Part shown: in pieces, positions 16,065 to 26,481 of the stretch
Numbering within the stretch: position 1 is the stretch's first letter
How the letters are laid out: each line of letters starts with the position of its first letter
Notes under the pieces: model-generated
The model's database searches: none
What the model was told of the DNA's origin: nothing
The model's input: the letters and a program-made list of their open reading frames with translations, nothing else
Program-made: the position numbers and the translations under genes
Origin: Mycolicibacterium porcinum
Lineage (GTDB): Bacteria; Actinomycetota; Actinomycetes; Mycobacteriales; Mycobacteriaceae
DNA length: 58,254 bases
Assembly (NCBI GenBank): GCA_001942045.1
Contig: MSTD01000040.1
Coordinates: 1-58,254 of the forward strand
Direction of reading: 5' to 3'

Positions 16065-18626
16065 TCAGAACTCGTCGTCCTCTTCGGCCTCACCACCGAC
16101 AGCGTCCGAGCCGCCGCGGATCAGCATCAGCGTGCCGGCCAACTCATCAGGCTTGACGAGCACCTCACGCGCCTTGGAGCCCTCCGACGGGCCGACGATG
16201 CCGCGGGTCTCCATGAGATCCATGAGCCTGCCGGCCTTGGCGAAGCCGACCCGCAGCTTGCGCTGCAGCATCGAGGTGGAGCCGAACTGCGAGGACACCA
16301 CGAGCTCGACCGCCTGCAGGAAGACGTCCATGTCATCGCCGATGTCGGGGTCGACGTCTTTCTTCTCACCGGCCTTGACCGCGGTGACCCCCTCGACGAA
16401 CTCCGGTTCGGCCTGGGACTTGGTGGCCTCGACGACGGCGTGGATCTCCTCGTCGGTGATGAACGCGCCCTGCATACGCAACGGCTTGTTGGCACCCATC
16501 GGGAGGAACAGGCCGTCGCCCATGCCGATCAGCTTCTCGGCGCCGGGCTGGTCCAGGATGACACGGCTGTCGGTGAGCGACGACGTCGCGAACGCCAGCC
16601 TCGACGGCACGTTGGTCTTGATCAGACCGGTCACGACGTCCACCGACGGCCGCTGGGTGGCGAGCACCAGGTGGATACCTGCTGCGCGGGCCTTCTGGGT
16701 GATCCGCACGATGGCGTCCTCGACGTCACGCGGCGCGGTCATCATGAGGTCGGCGAGCTCGTCGACGATGGCCAGGATGTAGGGGTACGGCTTGTAGACC
16801 CGCTCGCTGCCCAGCGGCGTGGTGATCTCACCGGAGCGCACCTTCTCGTTGAACACGTCGATGTGACGTACCCGGGACGCCTTCATGTCCTGGTACCGCT
16901 GCTCCATCTCTTCGACCAGCCAGGCCAGCGCGGCCGCGGCCTTCTTGGGCTCGGTGATGATCGGAGTGATGAGATGCGGAATACCTTCGTACGGCGTGAG
17001 TTCCACCATCTTCGGGTCGATCAGGATCATCCTGACCTCTTCCGGAGTGGCCCGCGCCAGCAACGACACCAGCATCGAGTTGACGAAGCTGGACTTACCG
17101 GAGCCGGTGGAACCGGCCACCAGCAGGTGCGGCATCTTGGCCAGGTTGGCCGAGACGAAGTCGCCCTCGATGTCCTTGCCGAGACCGATCACCAGCGGGT
17201 GGTGATCGCGGCGCGTCGAGGGCGCGGTGAGCACATCGGACAGCCGGACCATCTCGCGGTCGGTGTTGGGCACCTCGATGCCCACAGCCGACTTGCCGGG
17301 AATGGGAGCCAGCATGCGGACGCTCTCGGTGGCCACCGCGTATGCGATATTGCGGTGCAGCGCAGTGATTTTCTCGACCTTGACGCCTGGGCCGAGCTCG
17401 ACCTCGTAGCGGGTGACGGTCGGGCCGCGCGTGCAGCCGGTGACGGCCGCGTCGACCTTGAACTGCTCCAGCACCGAGGTGATGGCGTCGGTCATCTGAT
17501 CGTTGGCGGCGGTGCGCAGTTTGGGCGGGTCGCCGGCGATCAGCAGATCCAGGGAGGGCAAGGTGTAGGGCCCCTCGACCACCCGGTCCATCACCAGGGT
17601 GTCGTCGGTCTTGGGCTTGCTCTCGGCCTTCTTACGGCGCGGCTTGACCGCGGGCTCGGGGATGGTGGGCGCGTCCTCGGACAGCGGGTAGTTGTCCATC
17701 GGGGTGCCCGCCGGAGCCTTCGGCGCCTCGATGGCCGCGGTGGGCCAGGCCTGGGCGTCGCCGCGCGAGGCGTCGTCGTCGTAGTAGCCGTCGGACAGGT
17801 CGTCGTAGCCGTCGTCCTCGTCGGCGTAATCCCCGTCGTACTCGTCGTCGTAGTCGTCGTAGTCGTCGCGGAACGCCCGGGTGCTGAACATGGCCCGCAG
17901 CGTCGAGGGCACTTCGCGGATGGTCGTCCCCGTCACCAACAACAGGCCGAACAGCACGCCCATGAACAGCAGCGGTGCGGCGATCCATTCGGTCAGCCCG
18001 TCCGCCAACGGTCCGCCGATGGCGAAGCCGATGAATCCGGCGGCGTGCTGACGTGCGATCGGATCCTGCGGTGAACCCGACCACAGGTGCCACAGGCCGA
18101 GCATCGGCAGCGCGATCATGGCCGATCCCAGGATCAGCCGGGGGCGGGATTCCGGATCGGGTTCGGTGCGCATCAAGATGACGGCGACGGCGCCCAGTAC
18201 GACGGGCACCAGGACGACCGGGCCTCCGATGAGGGTGCGCACCGCGGTGTCGATCCATTGCCCCACCGGGCCGGCGGCATGGAACCAGGAGCTGGCAGCC
18301 ACGACGACGGCGATGCCGAGCAGGGCGAGCGCCAGGCCGTCGCGGCGGTGCCCGGGTTCGATATCGCGGGCCCGACCCACCGAGCGGGCGGTCGATCCGG
18401 CGCCCTTGGCCAGCATCAGCCAGCCGGCGCGGGCGCCCTGGCCGAGTTTCTGGCCGGCGACGGATACGGGTGAGTGCGCCGGCTTGCGGGCGGGCTTGCG
18501 CCGGGGCGCAGCCGGGCGTCCCTGGCGACCCGAGCGGGCCGGCGCCTGACGCCGCGAACCGCCCCGTGAGCTGGCGTTCGACCTGCTCGAACGCGCTCCG
18601 GATCGGCCGGCGGTCTTGTTAGCCAT
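16065..18626 (-). CDS. ftsK: DNA translocase FtsK
   Basis: 853-aa septal DNA pump that moves chromosome ends apart at division and activates XerCD recombination. A very basic Arg/Ser/Ala N-terminus is followed by four to five membrane helices (about residues 75-240). A striking Asp/Tyr-rich acidic linker lies near residues 250-290, and then the RecA-like motor with Walker A AGSTGSGKSS and Walker B-like LAIVDELADLMM. The winged-helix gamma domain closes the protein (RKLRVGFAKAGRLMDLMETR), ending EEDDEF. The ATG at 18626 (MANKTAGRSGA) is chosen; the frame extends 18 codons upstream without conserved character. Length is normal for actinobacteria. Confidence 0.96.
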   Translation of the reverse strand: MANKTAGRSGARSSRSNASSRGGSRRQAPARSGRQGRPAAPRRKPARKPAHSPVSVAGQKLGQGARAGWLMLAKGAGSTARSVGRARDIEPGHRRDGLALALLGIAVVVAASSWFHAAGPVGQWIDTAVRTLIGGPVVLVPVVLGAVAVILMRTEPDPESRPRLILGSAMIALPMLGLWHLWSGSPQDPIARQHAAGFIGFAIGGPLADGLTEWIAAPLLFMGVLFGLLLVTGTTIREVPSTLRAMFSTRAFRDDYDDYDDEYDGDYADEDDGYDDLSDGYYDDDASRGDAQAWPTAAIEAPKAPAGTPMDNYPLSEDAPTIPEPAVKPRRKKAESKPKTDDTLVMDRVVEGPYTLPSLDLLIAGDPPKLRTAANDQMTDAITSVLEQFKVDAAVTGCTRGPTVTRYEVELGPGVKVEKITALHRNIAYAVATESVRMLAPIPGKSAVGIEVPNTDREMVRLSDVLTAPSTRRDHHPLVIGLGKDIEGDFVSANLAKMPHLLVAGSTGSGKSSFVNSMLVSLLARATPEEVRMILIDPKMVELTPYEGIPHLITPIITEPKKAAAALAWLVEEMEQRYQDMKASRVRHIDVFNEKVRSGEITTPLGSERVYKPYPYILAIVDELADLMMTAPRDVEDAIVRITQKARAAGIHLVLATQRPSVDVVTGLIKTNVPSRLAFATSSLTDSRVILDQPGAEKLIGMGDGLFLPMGANKPLRMQGAFITDEEIHAVVEATKSQAEPEFVEGVTAVKAGEKKDVDPDIGDDMDVFLQAVELVVSSQFGSTSMLQRKLRVGFAKAGRLMDLMETRGIVGPSEGSKAREVLVKPDELAGTLMLIRGGSDAVGGEAEEDDEF

Positions 18627-18785
18627 GACCGCAAGCCTAGTCGCATATGCCCCACAATCACCATCTGCCACACGGGTCACAAGACGGTATCGAATGACAC
18701 TTAGCCATACTCATCGAATTCGCCCCCGGATCGCCTAAGGTGGACACTCGTCCAGTTTCGGCACTCATCGAGGAGTTCTACACCT

Positions 18786-19100
18786 ATGCCTGTTGTCGTC
18801 GTCGCCACCATGAAGGCCAAGCCCGAGTCCGTCGACGCCGTGCGCGAGGCCTGCACCAACGCCGTCGCGGCCGTCCACGACGAGCCAGGGTGCCAGCTGT
18901 ATTCGCTGCATGAGGCCGACGGCACCTTTGTGTTCGTCGAGCAGTGGGCCGACGCCGACGCACTCAAGACCCACAGCACCGCACCGGCGATCGGAACCCT
19001 GTTCGGCTCGATCGGCGAACTCCTCGACGGCGCCCCCGATATCAAAATGTTGCAGCCCGTGGTCGCGGGTGACCCTGCCAAGGGCCAGCTGCGCGCGTAG
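18786..19100 (+). CDS. Antibiotic biosynthesis monooxygenase (ABM) domain protein (Rv2749-like)
   Basis: 104-aa single ABM/ferredoxin-like domain, opening [20 protein letters not shown] and containing [11 protein letters not shown] and FVFVEQWAD, all typical of the family, which includes quinol monooxygenases and heme-binding dimers. It is first in a three-gene operon with the SDR (stop and GTG share one base) and the methyltransferase, the order seen as Rv2749-Rv2750-Rv2751. The shared conservation suggests one pathway acting on a small aromatic or redox substrate, but the chemistry is unknown. Confidence 0.88.
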   Translation: MPVVVVATMKAKPESVDAVREACTNAVAAVHDEPGCQLYSLHEADGTFVFVEQWADADALKTHSTAPAIGTLFGSIGELLDGAPDIKMLQPVVAGDPAKGQLRA

Positions 19101-19927
19101 TGTCCACCGCCGCTCCCCTGGCCGGGAAGGTCGCATTCATCACTGGCGCCGCGCGCGGCCAGGGGCGGGCCGAGGCCCTACGACTGGCCGCCGACGGGGC
19201 CGACATCATCGCGATCGACCTGTGCGCCCAGATCGAATCGGTGCCCTATCCGCTGGCCACCCCCGAAGACCTGGCCGCCACGGTCAAACTGGTCGAGGAG
19301 GCCGGCGCCCGCATCGTCGCGCAGCAGGCCGATGTCCGCGATGAGCAGGCCCTGCAGGCAGCGCTGCGAACCGGCGTCGAGCAGCTCGGCCGGCTCGACA
19401 TTGTCGTCGCCAATGCCGGGATCGCCCCGATGCAATCGGGCGCCGACGGCTGGCGTGACGTGATCGACGTCAATCTGACCGGCGTGCACCACACCGTCGA
19501 GGCGGCGATCCCGATCATGGTCGAGCAGGGCGAGGGCGGATCGATCGTGTTGATCAGCTCAGCAGCCGGATTGATCGGTGTGGGCGGCGGTGACCGCGGC
19601 TCGCTGGGCTACACCGCGGCCAAGCACGGCGTGGTCGGATTGATGCGGGCGTACGCGAACTTCCTTGCGCCGCACAGTATTCGGGTAAACACGATCCACC
19701 CCACCGGGGTGGACACCCCGATGATCAACAATGAGTTCACCCGAGGCTGGCTCAAACACATCGCCGAGGAGCTCAACGCTCCGACTGATTTCAGCAATGC
19801 CCTTCCGGTGCAGGTCGTTCAGGCCGAGGATGTCGCGAACGCGGTGGCCTGGCTCGTGTCGGATCAGGCGCGCTACGTCACCGGCGTGACACTTCCGGTG
19901 GATGCTGGCATCGTCAACAAGCGATGA
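19100..19927 (+). CDS. Mycofactocin-coupled SDR oxidoreductase (Rv2750-like)
   Basis: 275-aa short-chain dehydrogenase with the nucleotide-binding [10 protein letters not shown] at residues 16-25, the NAG motif in VVANAGIAP, catalytic serine in VLISSAAG and YTAAK. The insertion after [19 protein letters not shown] is characteristic of the mycofactocin-associated SDR subgroup, which hold NAD tightly and pass electrons to mycofactocin instead of exchanging the cofactor. GTG start at 19100 overlaps the ABM stop (TAGTG), and the stop overlaps the next ATG (ATGA), so all three genes are translationally coupled. The alcohol substrate is unknown. Confidence 0.9.
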   Translation: MSTAAPLAGKVAFITGAARGQGRAEALRLAADGADIIAIDLCAQIESVPYPLATPEDLAATVKLVEEAGARIVAQQADVRDEQALQAALRTGVEQLGRLDIVVANAGIAPMQSGADGWRDVIDVNLTGVHHTVEAAIPIMVEQGEGGSIVLISSAAGLIGVGGGDRGSLGYTAAKHGVVGLMRAYANFLAPHSIRVNTIHPTGVDTPMINNEFTRGWLKHIAEELNAPTDFSNALPVQVVQAEDVANAVAWLVSDQARYVTGVTLPVDAGIVNKR

Positions 19928-20793
19928 ACGAACCCGTCGCCGCAACCGCGATCGGCCCGATGGTGCTGGCCGCCGTCGAACAGTACGAGCCGGTAGGGCG
20001 TCGGCTGGTCGACGATGACCTGGCCCGCGCGTTCCTGCCGTCCGGGCTGCGCGCGTTCGTTCAGGCCACTCGCTGGTCTGTCCCCCGCAGGCTTCTGATC
20101 CGGGCCACCGAACGTTCGGGCCCGGGCCTGTGGGCCAATCTGACCTGCCGCAAGCGCTATATCGGCGACAAGCTCACGCAAGCGCTGCCGGACGTCGACG
20201 CCGTCGTGATCCTCGGCGCCGGACTGGACACCAAGGGTTACCGGCTCGCCCGGCACAGCGCGGTCCCGGTGTTCGAGGTGGACCTGCCGGTCAACATCGA
20301 ACGCAAGCGCTCGGTGGTGCGCAGCGCATTGGGAGCCGTACCGGACTCGGTGCACCTGGTTCCGGTGGATTTCGAACACGACGACCTGGCCGCTGAACTC
20401 GCCAGGCACGGGCATCGCCGGGAACACCGCACGTTCTTCATCTGGGAGGGCGTGACGCAGTACCTGAGCGCCGAAGGGGTCGCTTCGACGTTCGAGTTCC
20501 TCAGCTCCGCAGCGCCCGGGAGCCGGTTGGCGTTCACCTATGTCCGCAGCGATTTCATCGACGGCACCAACAGGTACGGGGCGGAATCCCTGTATCGGCG
20601 GTTCCGGGTCCGTAGCCAGTTGTGGCAGTTCGGCCTGGACCCCGACCGAGTGGCGGCGTTCGTCGAGCCCTACGGCTGGCAGCTTGTCGAGCAAGCGGGG
20701 CCGGATTACCTCGCCGAGCACTACATTTCGCCGGCCGGCCGGAATCTGACGGCATCTCAGGTGGAATGGACCGCCTACGCCGAAAAGCGTTAG
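19924..20793 (+). CDS. SAM-dependent methyltransferase, TIGR00027 family (Rv2751-like)
   Basis: 289-aa class I methyltransferase of the large mycobacterial TIGR00027 (Ppm2/leucine carboxyl methyltransferase-like) family. Motif I is [18 protein letters not shown], followed by the acidic [14 protein letters not shown] that binds the ribose, and [13 protein letters not shown] later. The first 70 residues form a helical cap. Last gene of the Rv2749-51-type operon, and its stop overlaps the convergent haemoglobin gene by four bases. Substrate unknown; members of this family often methylate carboxylates or hydroxyls of secondary metabolites. Confidence 0.9.
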   Translation: MNEPVAATAIGPMVLAAVEQYEPVGRRLVDDDLARAFLPSGLRAFVQATRWSVPRRLLIRATERSGPGLWANLTCRKRYIGDKLTQALPDVDAVVILGAGLDTKGYRLARHSAVPVFEVDLPVNIERKRSVVRSALGAVPDSVHLVPVDFEHDDLAAELARHGHRREHRTFFIWEGVTQYLSAEGVASTFEFLSSAAPGSRLAFTYVRSDFIDGTNRYGAESLYRRFRVRSQLWQFGLDPDRVAAFVEPYGWQLVEQAGPDYLAEHYISPAGRNLTASQVEWTAYAEKR

Positions 20794-21197
20794 CAGGCAA
20801 CCAATGCGTCGAGTTCGGCGGCGTCGACGCCGGCCAGTCTTCGGTGCATGGCCTTGGCGATACGACCGGCCTGAAGCTTGGCCCGCTCGGCATATGGACC
20901 GGCGAACAGTTCGTCGACGGTGTCGGTCCACAGGGTGAGCCACCGCACGAAATGCCGCGCGGACAGCGGATGTCGGGCGTGCAGTTCGCGATGCACGATC
21001 AGGGCGCTGCCCTGGTAGAGCCCGGCGCGGAACAGCACCGTCTCCCAGAAGTCGCACATGACGGGCAGATGGGAGCGCAGACCCTTCGCCCGCAGCTCGG
21101 CGAACGGTTCTGCGAGCACGGGATCGGACAGCGCCTTGCCGTAGAAGCGCCATAGCAACAGCTCGACATCGTCGTGGCCGGACAGATCTACAGCCAT
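20790..21197 (-). CDS. Group III truncated haemoglobin
   Basis: 135-aa two-over-two globin. The phenylalanine pair in VMCDFWETVLFRAGLYQG and the proximal histidine region LHARHPLSARHFVRWL with the downstream tryptophan in LWTDTVDELFAG are typical of group III (trHbP). These haem proteins bind oxygen or NO and may detoxify NO or deliver electrons to a partner enzyme. The gene is divergent from a cysteine-bearing HTH regulator with an operator-like palindrome between them, suggesting regulated expression. Its stop overlaps the convergent methyltransferase stop. Confidence 0.88.
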   Translation of the reverse strand: MAVDLSGHDDVELLLWRFYGKALSDPVLAEPFAELRAKGLRSHLPVMCDFWETVLFRAGLYQGSALIVHRELHARHPLSARHFVRWLTLWTDTVDELFAGPYAERAKLQAGRIAKAMHRRLAGVDAAELDALVAC

Positions 21198-21237
21198 CGG
21201 ACAGGTCCCTTCCGGGCTGGTCGCACGTCGCCCTAGT

Positions 21238-21262
21238 TTTTACAATATTGACTTGTATAAAC
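21238..21262 (+). promoter_or_regulatory. Operator/leaderless promoter between haemoglobin and HTH regulator
   Basis: Inverted repeat TTTACAA - seven bases - TTGTATAAA in the 72-bp divergent interval, AT-rich in a GC-rich region. The TATAAA (21256-21261) sits eight bases before the regulator ATG at 21270, the spacing of a leaderless mycobacterial promoter. The palindrome is therefore a probable autoregulatory site for the adjacent regulator. Inferred from sequence only. Confidence 0.6.
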
Positions 21263-21269
21263 TCTAGCC

Positions 21270-21902
21270 ATGATCAACGCGATCGGGAAGCGCCGAATCG
21301 ACGTGCTGAGCACGTTGAAGGCCTCGGCCACACCGATGACCACCGCGCAGATCGCCGCCCGCCTCGAAGTGCACACCAACACCGTGCGGTTTCACCTGGA
21401 GCATCTCGAGGAGACCGGACAGGTCGAACGTGTCCAACCTCATCACCGCACCCCGGGCCGGCCGCCCCAGCTGTACCAAGCGGTGCGCCGCATGGATCCG
21501 ACCGGGCCGACCCACTACCGGTTGCTCGCCGAGATCCTCGCCAACGGACTGGCCGCCGAGGACGATCCGTCGGCCAGAGCGCGGGAAATGGGCCGCTCCT
21601 GGGGGCGCACGATGCCACGGCGGACCGTGGACTCCCCCGACTCGGCCGTCAATGCCCTGGTGGAAATGCTCGACGACGTCGGCTTCGCGCCGGACCCACC
21701 GAACGATGACCAACTGCGGTTGCGCCACTGCCCCTTTCTCGACCTGGCCCAGAGGAGTGCCGCGGTGGTGTGCCCGATCCACCTCGGGCTGATGCAGGGA
21801 GCGTTGGAGGCGTGGCAGGCGCCAGTTGCCGTGGAACGGCTCGACGCATTCGTCGAACCGGATCTGTGCGTGGCTCACCTGAGCCCGAGAGGAGATGCAT
21901 GA
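21270..21902 (+). CDS. HTH transcriptional regulator with C-terminal cysteine cluster
   Basis: 210-aa regulator. A winged HTH (about residues 8-75, MTTAQIAARLEVHTNTVRFH) is followed by a sensor domain whose end carries three cysteines in RHCPFLDLA, VVCPIHLGLM and LCVAHLS, resembling the Fe-S ligands of SufR/NsrR-like and related ArsR/DeoR-type regulators. Redox or NO sensing is a reasonable inference, particularly given the divergent haemoglobin. Leaderless start at 21270. Its stop overlaps the ATG of the following membrane protein (ATGA), which is probably in the same operon. Confidence 0.82.
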   Translation: MINAIGKRRIDVLSTLKASATPMTTAQIAARLEVHTNTVRFHLEHLEETGQVERVQPHHRTPGRPPQLYQAVRRMDPTGPTHYRLLAEILANGLAAEDDPSARAREMGRSWGRTMPRRTVDSPDSAVNALVEMLDDVGFAPDPPNDDQLRLRHCPFLDLAQRSAAVVCPIHLGLMQGALEAWQAPVAVERLDAFVEPDLCVAHLSPRGDA

Positions 21903-22339
21903 TGACTGCCGGCCCGGCTGTCGCGATCGCGGTCACCTTCTGCTGGCTGGGCATGGTGCTGGCGATCTCGTTCATCGAGGCACCGCTGAAGTTCCGGGCG
22001 CCCGGCGTGACCCTGCAGATCGGTCTCGGCATCGGGCGCAGGGTTTTCCGCGCACTGAACTCGGTCGAAACCGTCTTCGCGGCGATCATTCTCGTGATCC
22101 TGGTGGCGCAACGCCCGCCGACGGTCATCGTCGCGGCCTTCGCAACAGCCATCGTGGCTCTGGCCGTGCAACTGATCGCGGTGCGGCCCAAGTTGACTCA
22201 GCGTTCCGACGCCGTGCTGGCAATGGCCCCGGGCGAAGAGGCCGCAGGCCGCTCACACGCGCACTACTACTACGTCGGCTTCGAGCTCATCAAGGTGATC
22301 GGCCTGCTCACCGGCGGGACCCTGCTACTGGCCGGCTGA
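21899..22339 (+). CDS. Four-helix membrane protein coupled to the HTH regulator
   Basis: 146-aa integral membrane protein with four hydrophobic helices, starting MMTAGPAVAIAVTFCWLGM. Conserved-looking features are the RPKLTQRSD loop and HAHYYYVGFELIKVIG, with a histidine pair and tyrosine run at the start of the last helix that could bind haem or metal. The first ATG (21899) overlaps the regulator stop and is preceded by GAGAGGAG. Cotranscription with the regulator and divergence from a haemoglobin suggest a role in respiration or NO tolerance, but the family is not recognised. Confidence 0.8.
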   Translation: MMTAGPAVAIAVTFCWLGMVLAISFIEAPLKFRAPGVTLQIGLGIGRRVFRALNSVETVFAAIILVILVAQRPPTVIVAAFATAIVALAVQLIAVRPKLTQRSDAVLAMAPGEEAAGRSHAHYYYVGFELIKVIGLLTGGTLLLAG

Positions 22340-22999
22340 TTCCAGGCTCGGTGTTTTCACCTGAACCACAACACCGTTCGCGTAGGGCCGGTTCTGGTCA
22401 CTCGGGTTGGTCTCAGGAAGGATCAGACGCCATCCCTGGTACGGGTCCTTGTCCCCAGCCACCAGAAAGCCGCCTCTGGCGTCCGGGCCTGCGAGTTCAT
22501 CAGCGCTGCGAATGCGACTGCCGGCGAACAGGTCTGGCGCCTGCGTGCGGGCCGCCGGGTCCGAAGCCACCCGCCCGAGCCATGAGACGATCACATCGTG
22601 CACGTACGCCGCATGCGCGTCGGGTAGCCGTGCGTCGATCAGAATCGCGGTCTCGGCGTCCGGAAATCCGGCCGGGTACACGTCGCACAGAACACCGCCC
22701 CGCATCACCCGCTCGTAGAAGCGACGCGCCAGGAGCGGGAAGGCGAACTTCGTAGCGCCAAATTGGAATGCGAGGTACACCGCCACGAATATCGTGTACA
22801 GGACCATGTTCTGGTGGTCGCGGTTGGCAAACGCGTAAGCGACAATGCCGATGAAGAACACCGCCGCAACGGCCATCATTATCAACATCGCGCGCATCGC
22901 GTACGGATACTCCACCGCGCGCTTGACCTCATCCACCGAGTTGAGCGGAGGAATCGGACGGCGACGCTCGAACGGCACGTGTGGCGTGGGGCGGTTCAC
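22325..22999 (-). CDS. Conserved membrane protein of unknown function
   Basis: 224-aa protein with a short cytoplasmic N-terminus, two membrane helices (about residues 37-59 and 67-86) and a soluble C-terminal domain of some 130 residues. That domain contains RRFYERVMRGGVLCDVYPAG, ETAILIDARLPD and a closing YANGVVVQVKTPSLES. GTG start at 22999. The 3' end overlaps the convergent four-helix membrane protein gene by 15 bp. No domain is recognised; the adjacent rnj begins its own operon 47 bp away, so this gene is transcribed separately or from rnj read-in. Confidence 0.75.
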   Translation of the reverse strand: MNRPTPHVPFERRRPIPPLNSVDEVKRAVEYPYAMRAMLIMMAVAAVFFIGIVAYAFANRDHQNMVLYTIFVAVYLAFQFGATKFAFPLLARRFYERVMRGGVLCDVYPAGFPDAETAILIDARLPDAHAAYVHDVIVSWLGRVASDPAARTQAPDLFAGSRIRSADELAGPDARGGFLVAGDKDPYQGWRLILPETNPSDQNRPYANGVVVQVKTPSLESAGQ

Positions 23000-23046
23000 C
23001 GATCCAATCTAACCGCACCGACGGAGCAGTCAGCGCACCAATCCGA

Positions 23047-24722
23047 CTAGATCTCGATGACGGTGGGGACGATCATCGGCTGACGGCGGTAGGTCTCACC
23101 CACCCACTTGCCCACGGTGCGCCGCACCGCCTGAGCGATGCGGGTCGGGTCCGTGATGTTGTCGGCGGCAAGGCTTTCCAGCTCGCGCTCGACATTGCGG
23201 GCCACCGGCTCCAGCGCCTTCGGATCCTCGGAGAACCCGCGGGAATGCAGATGGGCAGGGCCGGCGGGCTTGCCGGTCTCGCGGTGGATGACCACCGTCA
23301 CCGCCACGAAACCCGAAGACAGGATGAGACGTTCGCCGAGCGTCGCGTCACCGACGTCCCCGGTGATCAGCCCGTCGACGAACATCTTGCCGACGGTCAC
23401 CGCACCGGCAATCGAGGCCTTCCCGGCCACCAGGTCCACACTCACACCGTTCTCGGCCAGCACGATGTTCTCGGGCGGTACGCCCGTGCTGGCGGCCAGT
23501 GCCGCGTTCGCCCGCAGATGACGCCAGGTGCCGTGCACCGGCATCACGTTGCGGGGACGTACCCCGTTGTAGAGGAACAGCAGCTCACCCGCGTAGGCGT
23601 GGCCGGAAACATGTACGCGCGCTTGGGCATTGGTGACCACGCGGGCGCCGATCTTGGCCAGTGCGTCGATGACCCCGTAGACCGCTTCCTCGTTGCCCGG
23701 GATCAGTGACGAGGACAGGATGATCAGGTCACCGGAGGTCAGCGTGATGCTGCGATGCTCACCGCGAGACATCCGCGACAGCGCCGCCATCGGCTCGCCC
23801 TGGGTGCCGGTGGTGATCAGCACGACCTTCTCCGGCGGCATCATCTCGGCCGCCCCGATGTCGAGGATGTCGGCGTCGGTGACCCGCAGGTGGCCGAGCT
23901 CGCGGGCGATACCCATGTTGCGCACCATCGAACGGCCGACGAATGAGACCCGCCGGCCCAGCGCCACCGCGGCGTCGATGATCTGTTGCACGCGGTCGAC
24001 GTTGGAGGCGAAGCAGGCCACGATCACCCGGCCCTCGGCGCCGCGGATCAGCCGGTGCAGAGTCGGGCCGACCTCGCTCTCGGACGGGCTGACGCCCGGG
24101 TGCTCGGAATTGGTCGAGTCACACAGGAACAGGTCGACGCCGGCATCACCGAGCCGCGACATACCGGGCAGGTCGGTCGGGCGGCCGTCGAGCGGCTGTT
24201 GGTCGAGCTTGATGTCCCCGGTGTGCAGCACGGTGCCTGCGCCGGTGTGGATCGCCACGGCCAGGCATCCCGGGATCGAGTGGTTGACTGCGAAGTACTC
24301 ACATTCGAAGACACCGTGCTGGCTGCTCTGCCGCTCGGCAACCTCGACGCACACCGGCTTGATGCGGTGCTCGCGGCACTTCTCCCGGATCAGGGCGATG
24401 GTGAATTTCGAGCCGACGACGGGAATGTCGGGGCGCAGCTTGAGCAGGAACGGAATCGCGCCGATGTGGTCCTCATGGGCGTGGGTGACGACGAGTGCTT
24501 CGACATCCTCGAGCCGGTGCTCGACGTGCCGCAGATCCGGCAGGATCAGGTCGACCCCGGGTTCGTCGTGTCCGGGGAAGAGCACCCCGCAGTCCACGAT
24601 GAGCAATCTGCCCAGGTGCTCGAAGACCGTCATGTTGCGGCCGATTTCGCTGATTCCGCCCAGCGCGGTAACTCGCAGACCACCGGGGGCCAGTGGCTTG
24701 GGGGGTGCGAGCTCGGCGGTCA

Positions 24723-24723
<1 letters not shown>
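23047..24723 (-). CDS. rnj: Ribonuclease J
   Basis: 558-aa metallo-beta-lactamase fold ribonuclease (beta-CASP family) with 5'-exo and endonuclease activity in rRNA maturation and mRNA decay. The zinc motif THAHEDHIG is near residue 75, the metal aspartate in VLHTGDIKLDQ, and the beta-CASP region includes GTQGEPMAALSRM and the late HVSGHAYAGEL. GTG at 24723 shares its G with the dapA stop (TAGTG), so translation is coupled; the much longer open frame to 24987 is a shadow of dapA. Orthologue of Rv2752c by order. Confidence 0.96.
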
Positions 24724-25634
<911 letters not shown>

Positions 25635-25683
25635 TTACCCCGGGCCAATCGGACCTCTGTCGCTGTGTTGACCGGCGACTCCG

Positions 25684-26436
25684 TCAAGCCTCCGTCGCCA
25701 ATGGGGAGGTTGCCACCTCACTACCATCCGCCAGCGTCGAAATCTCGAAATCGGAGAACACCGCCGGCGCCGCCTCGACGAGCTCACGCAGGCAGGCGAT
25801 CGCCAGCCGGCGGATCTCCACGTCGGCGTGTTCACTGGCCCGCATCGCGATGAAATGGCGCCAGGCGCGGTAGTTGCCGGTGACCACGATGCGGGTCTCG
25901 GTGGCGTTGGGCAGCACCGCCCGGGCGGCCTGTCTGGCCTGCTTGCGACGCAGGACGGCGTTGGGCTGGTCGGCGAACTTCGCTTCCAGGCGGGCCAGCA
26001 GTTCGGTGTAGGTGGCCCGACTGGCGTCGGCCGCCGCGGCGAAGATCTCCACCAGTTCCGGGTCGTCCTCGAACCCCGGCGGGACCACCACCTCGGCGTC
26101 GTTCTCGGGCACGTAGCGCTGCGACAGCTGCGAGTAGGAGAAGTGCCGGTGCCGGATCAGCTCATGGGTGGCCGAGCGGGAGATGCCGGTGATGTAGAAG
26201 GACACCGAGGCGTGTTCGAGCACCGAGAAGTGTCCGACATCGATGATGTGACGGATGTAGCTCGCGTTGGTCGCCGTCTTGGGATTGGGCTTCGACCAAC
26301 TCTGGTAACAGGCCCGGCCGGCGAACTCGGTGAGCGCGGGCCCACCGTCGGCGTCGGTGCTCCACGGCACGTCAGGCGGCGCCTGGAATTCCGTCTTGGC
26401 GATCAGCTGCACGCGCAGCGGCGCGATCTCGGCCAC
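25684..26436 (-). CDS. thyX: Flavin-dependent thymidylate synthase ThyX
   Basis: 250-aa FAD enzyme that methylates dUMP using CH2-THF and NADPH without generating dihydrofolate. The ThyX signature [13 protein letters not shown] is present, as are [19 protein letters not shown] and the late [12 protein letters not shown]. The window also encodes the classical ThyA with dihydrofolate reductase (52.8-54.1 kb), the usual mycobacterial double provision. ATG at 26436. The gene leads towards dapA-rnj with a 58-bp gap and marks the left border of the accessory block. Confidence 0.97.
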   Translation of the reverse strand: MAEIAPLRVQLIAKTEFQAPPDVPWSTDADGGPALTEFAGRACYQSWSKPNPKTATNASYIRHIIDVGHFSVLEHASVSFYITGISRSATHELIRHRHFSYSQLSQRYVPENDAEVVVPPGFEDDPELVEIFAAAADASRATYTELLARLEAKFADQPNAVLRRKQARQAARAVLPNATETRIVVTGNYRAWRHFIAMRASEHADVEIRRLAIACLRELVEAAPAVFSDFEISTLADGSEVATSPLATEA

Positions 26437-26481
26437 CCGCTCACCCTACTGTCGAGCGTTCGACGCGCCGAACCGATGTGC

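Noticed and set aside
17760..17880. GTC/GTA triplet repetition suggesting a CRISPR or tandem repeat array
   Set aside because: It encodes the Asp/Tyr-rich FtsK linker in one frame; no spacers and no regular unit length.
16440..18074. 544-codon plus-strand frame opposite ftsK
   Set aside because: Rich in His/Gly/Asp/Arg typical of GC-rich antisense frames; ftsK on the other strand carries every expected motif.
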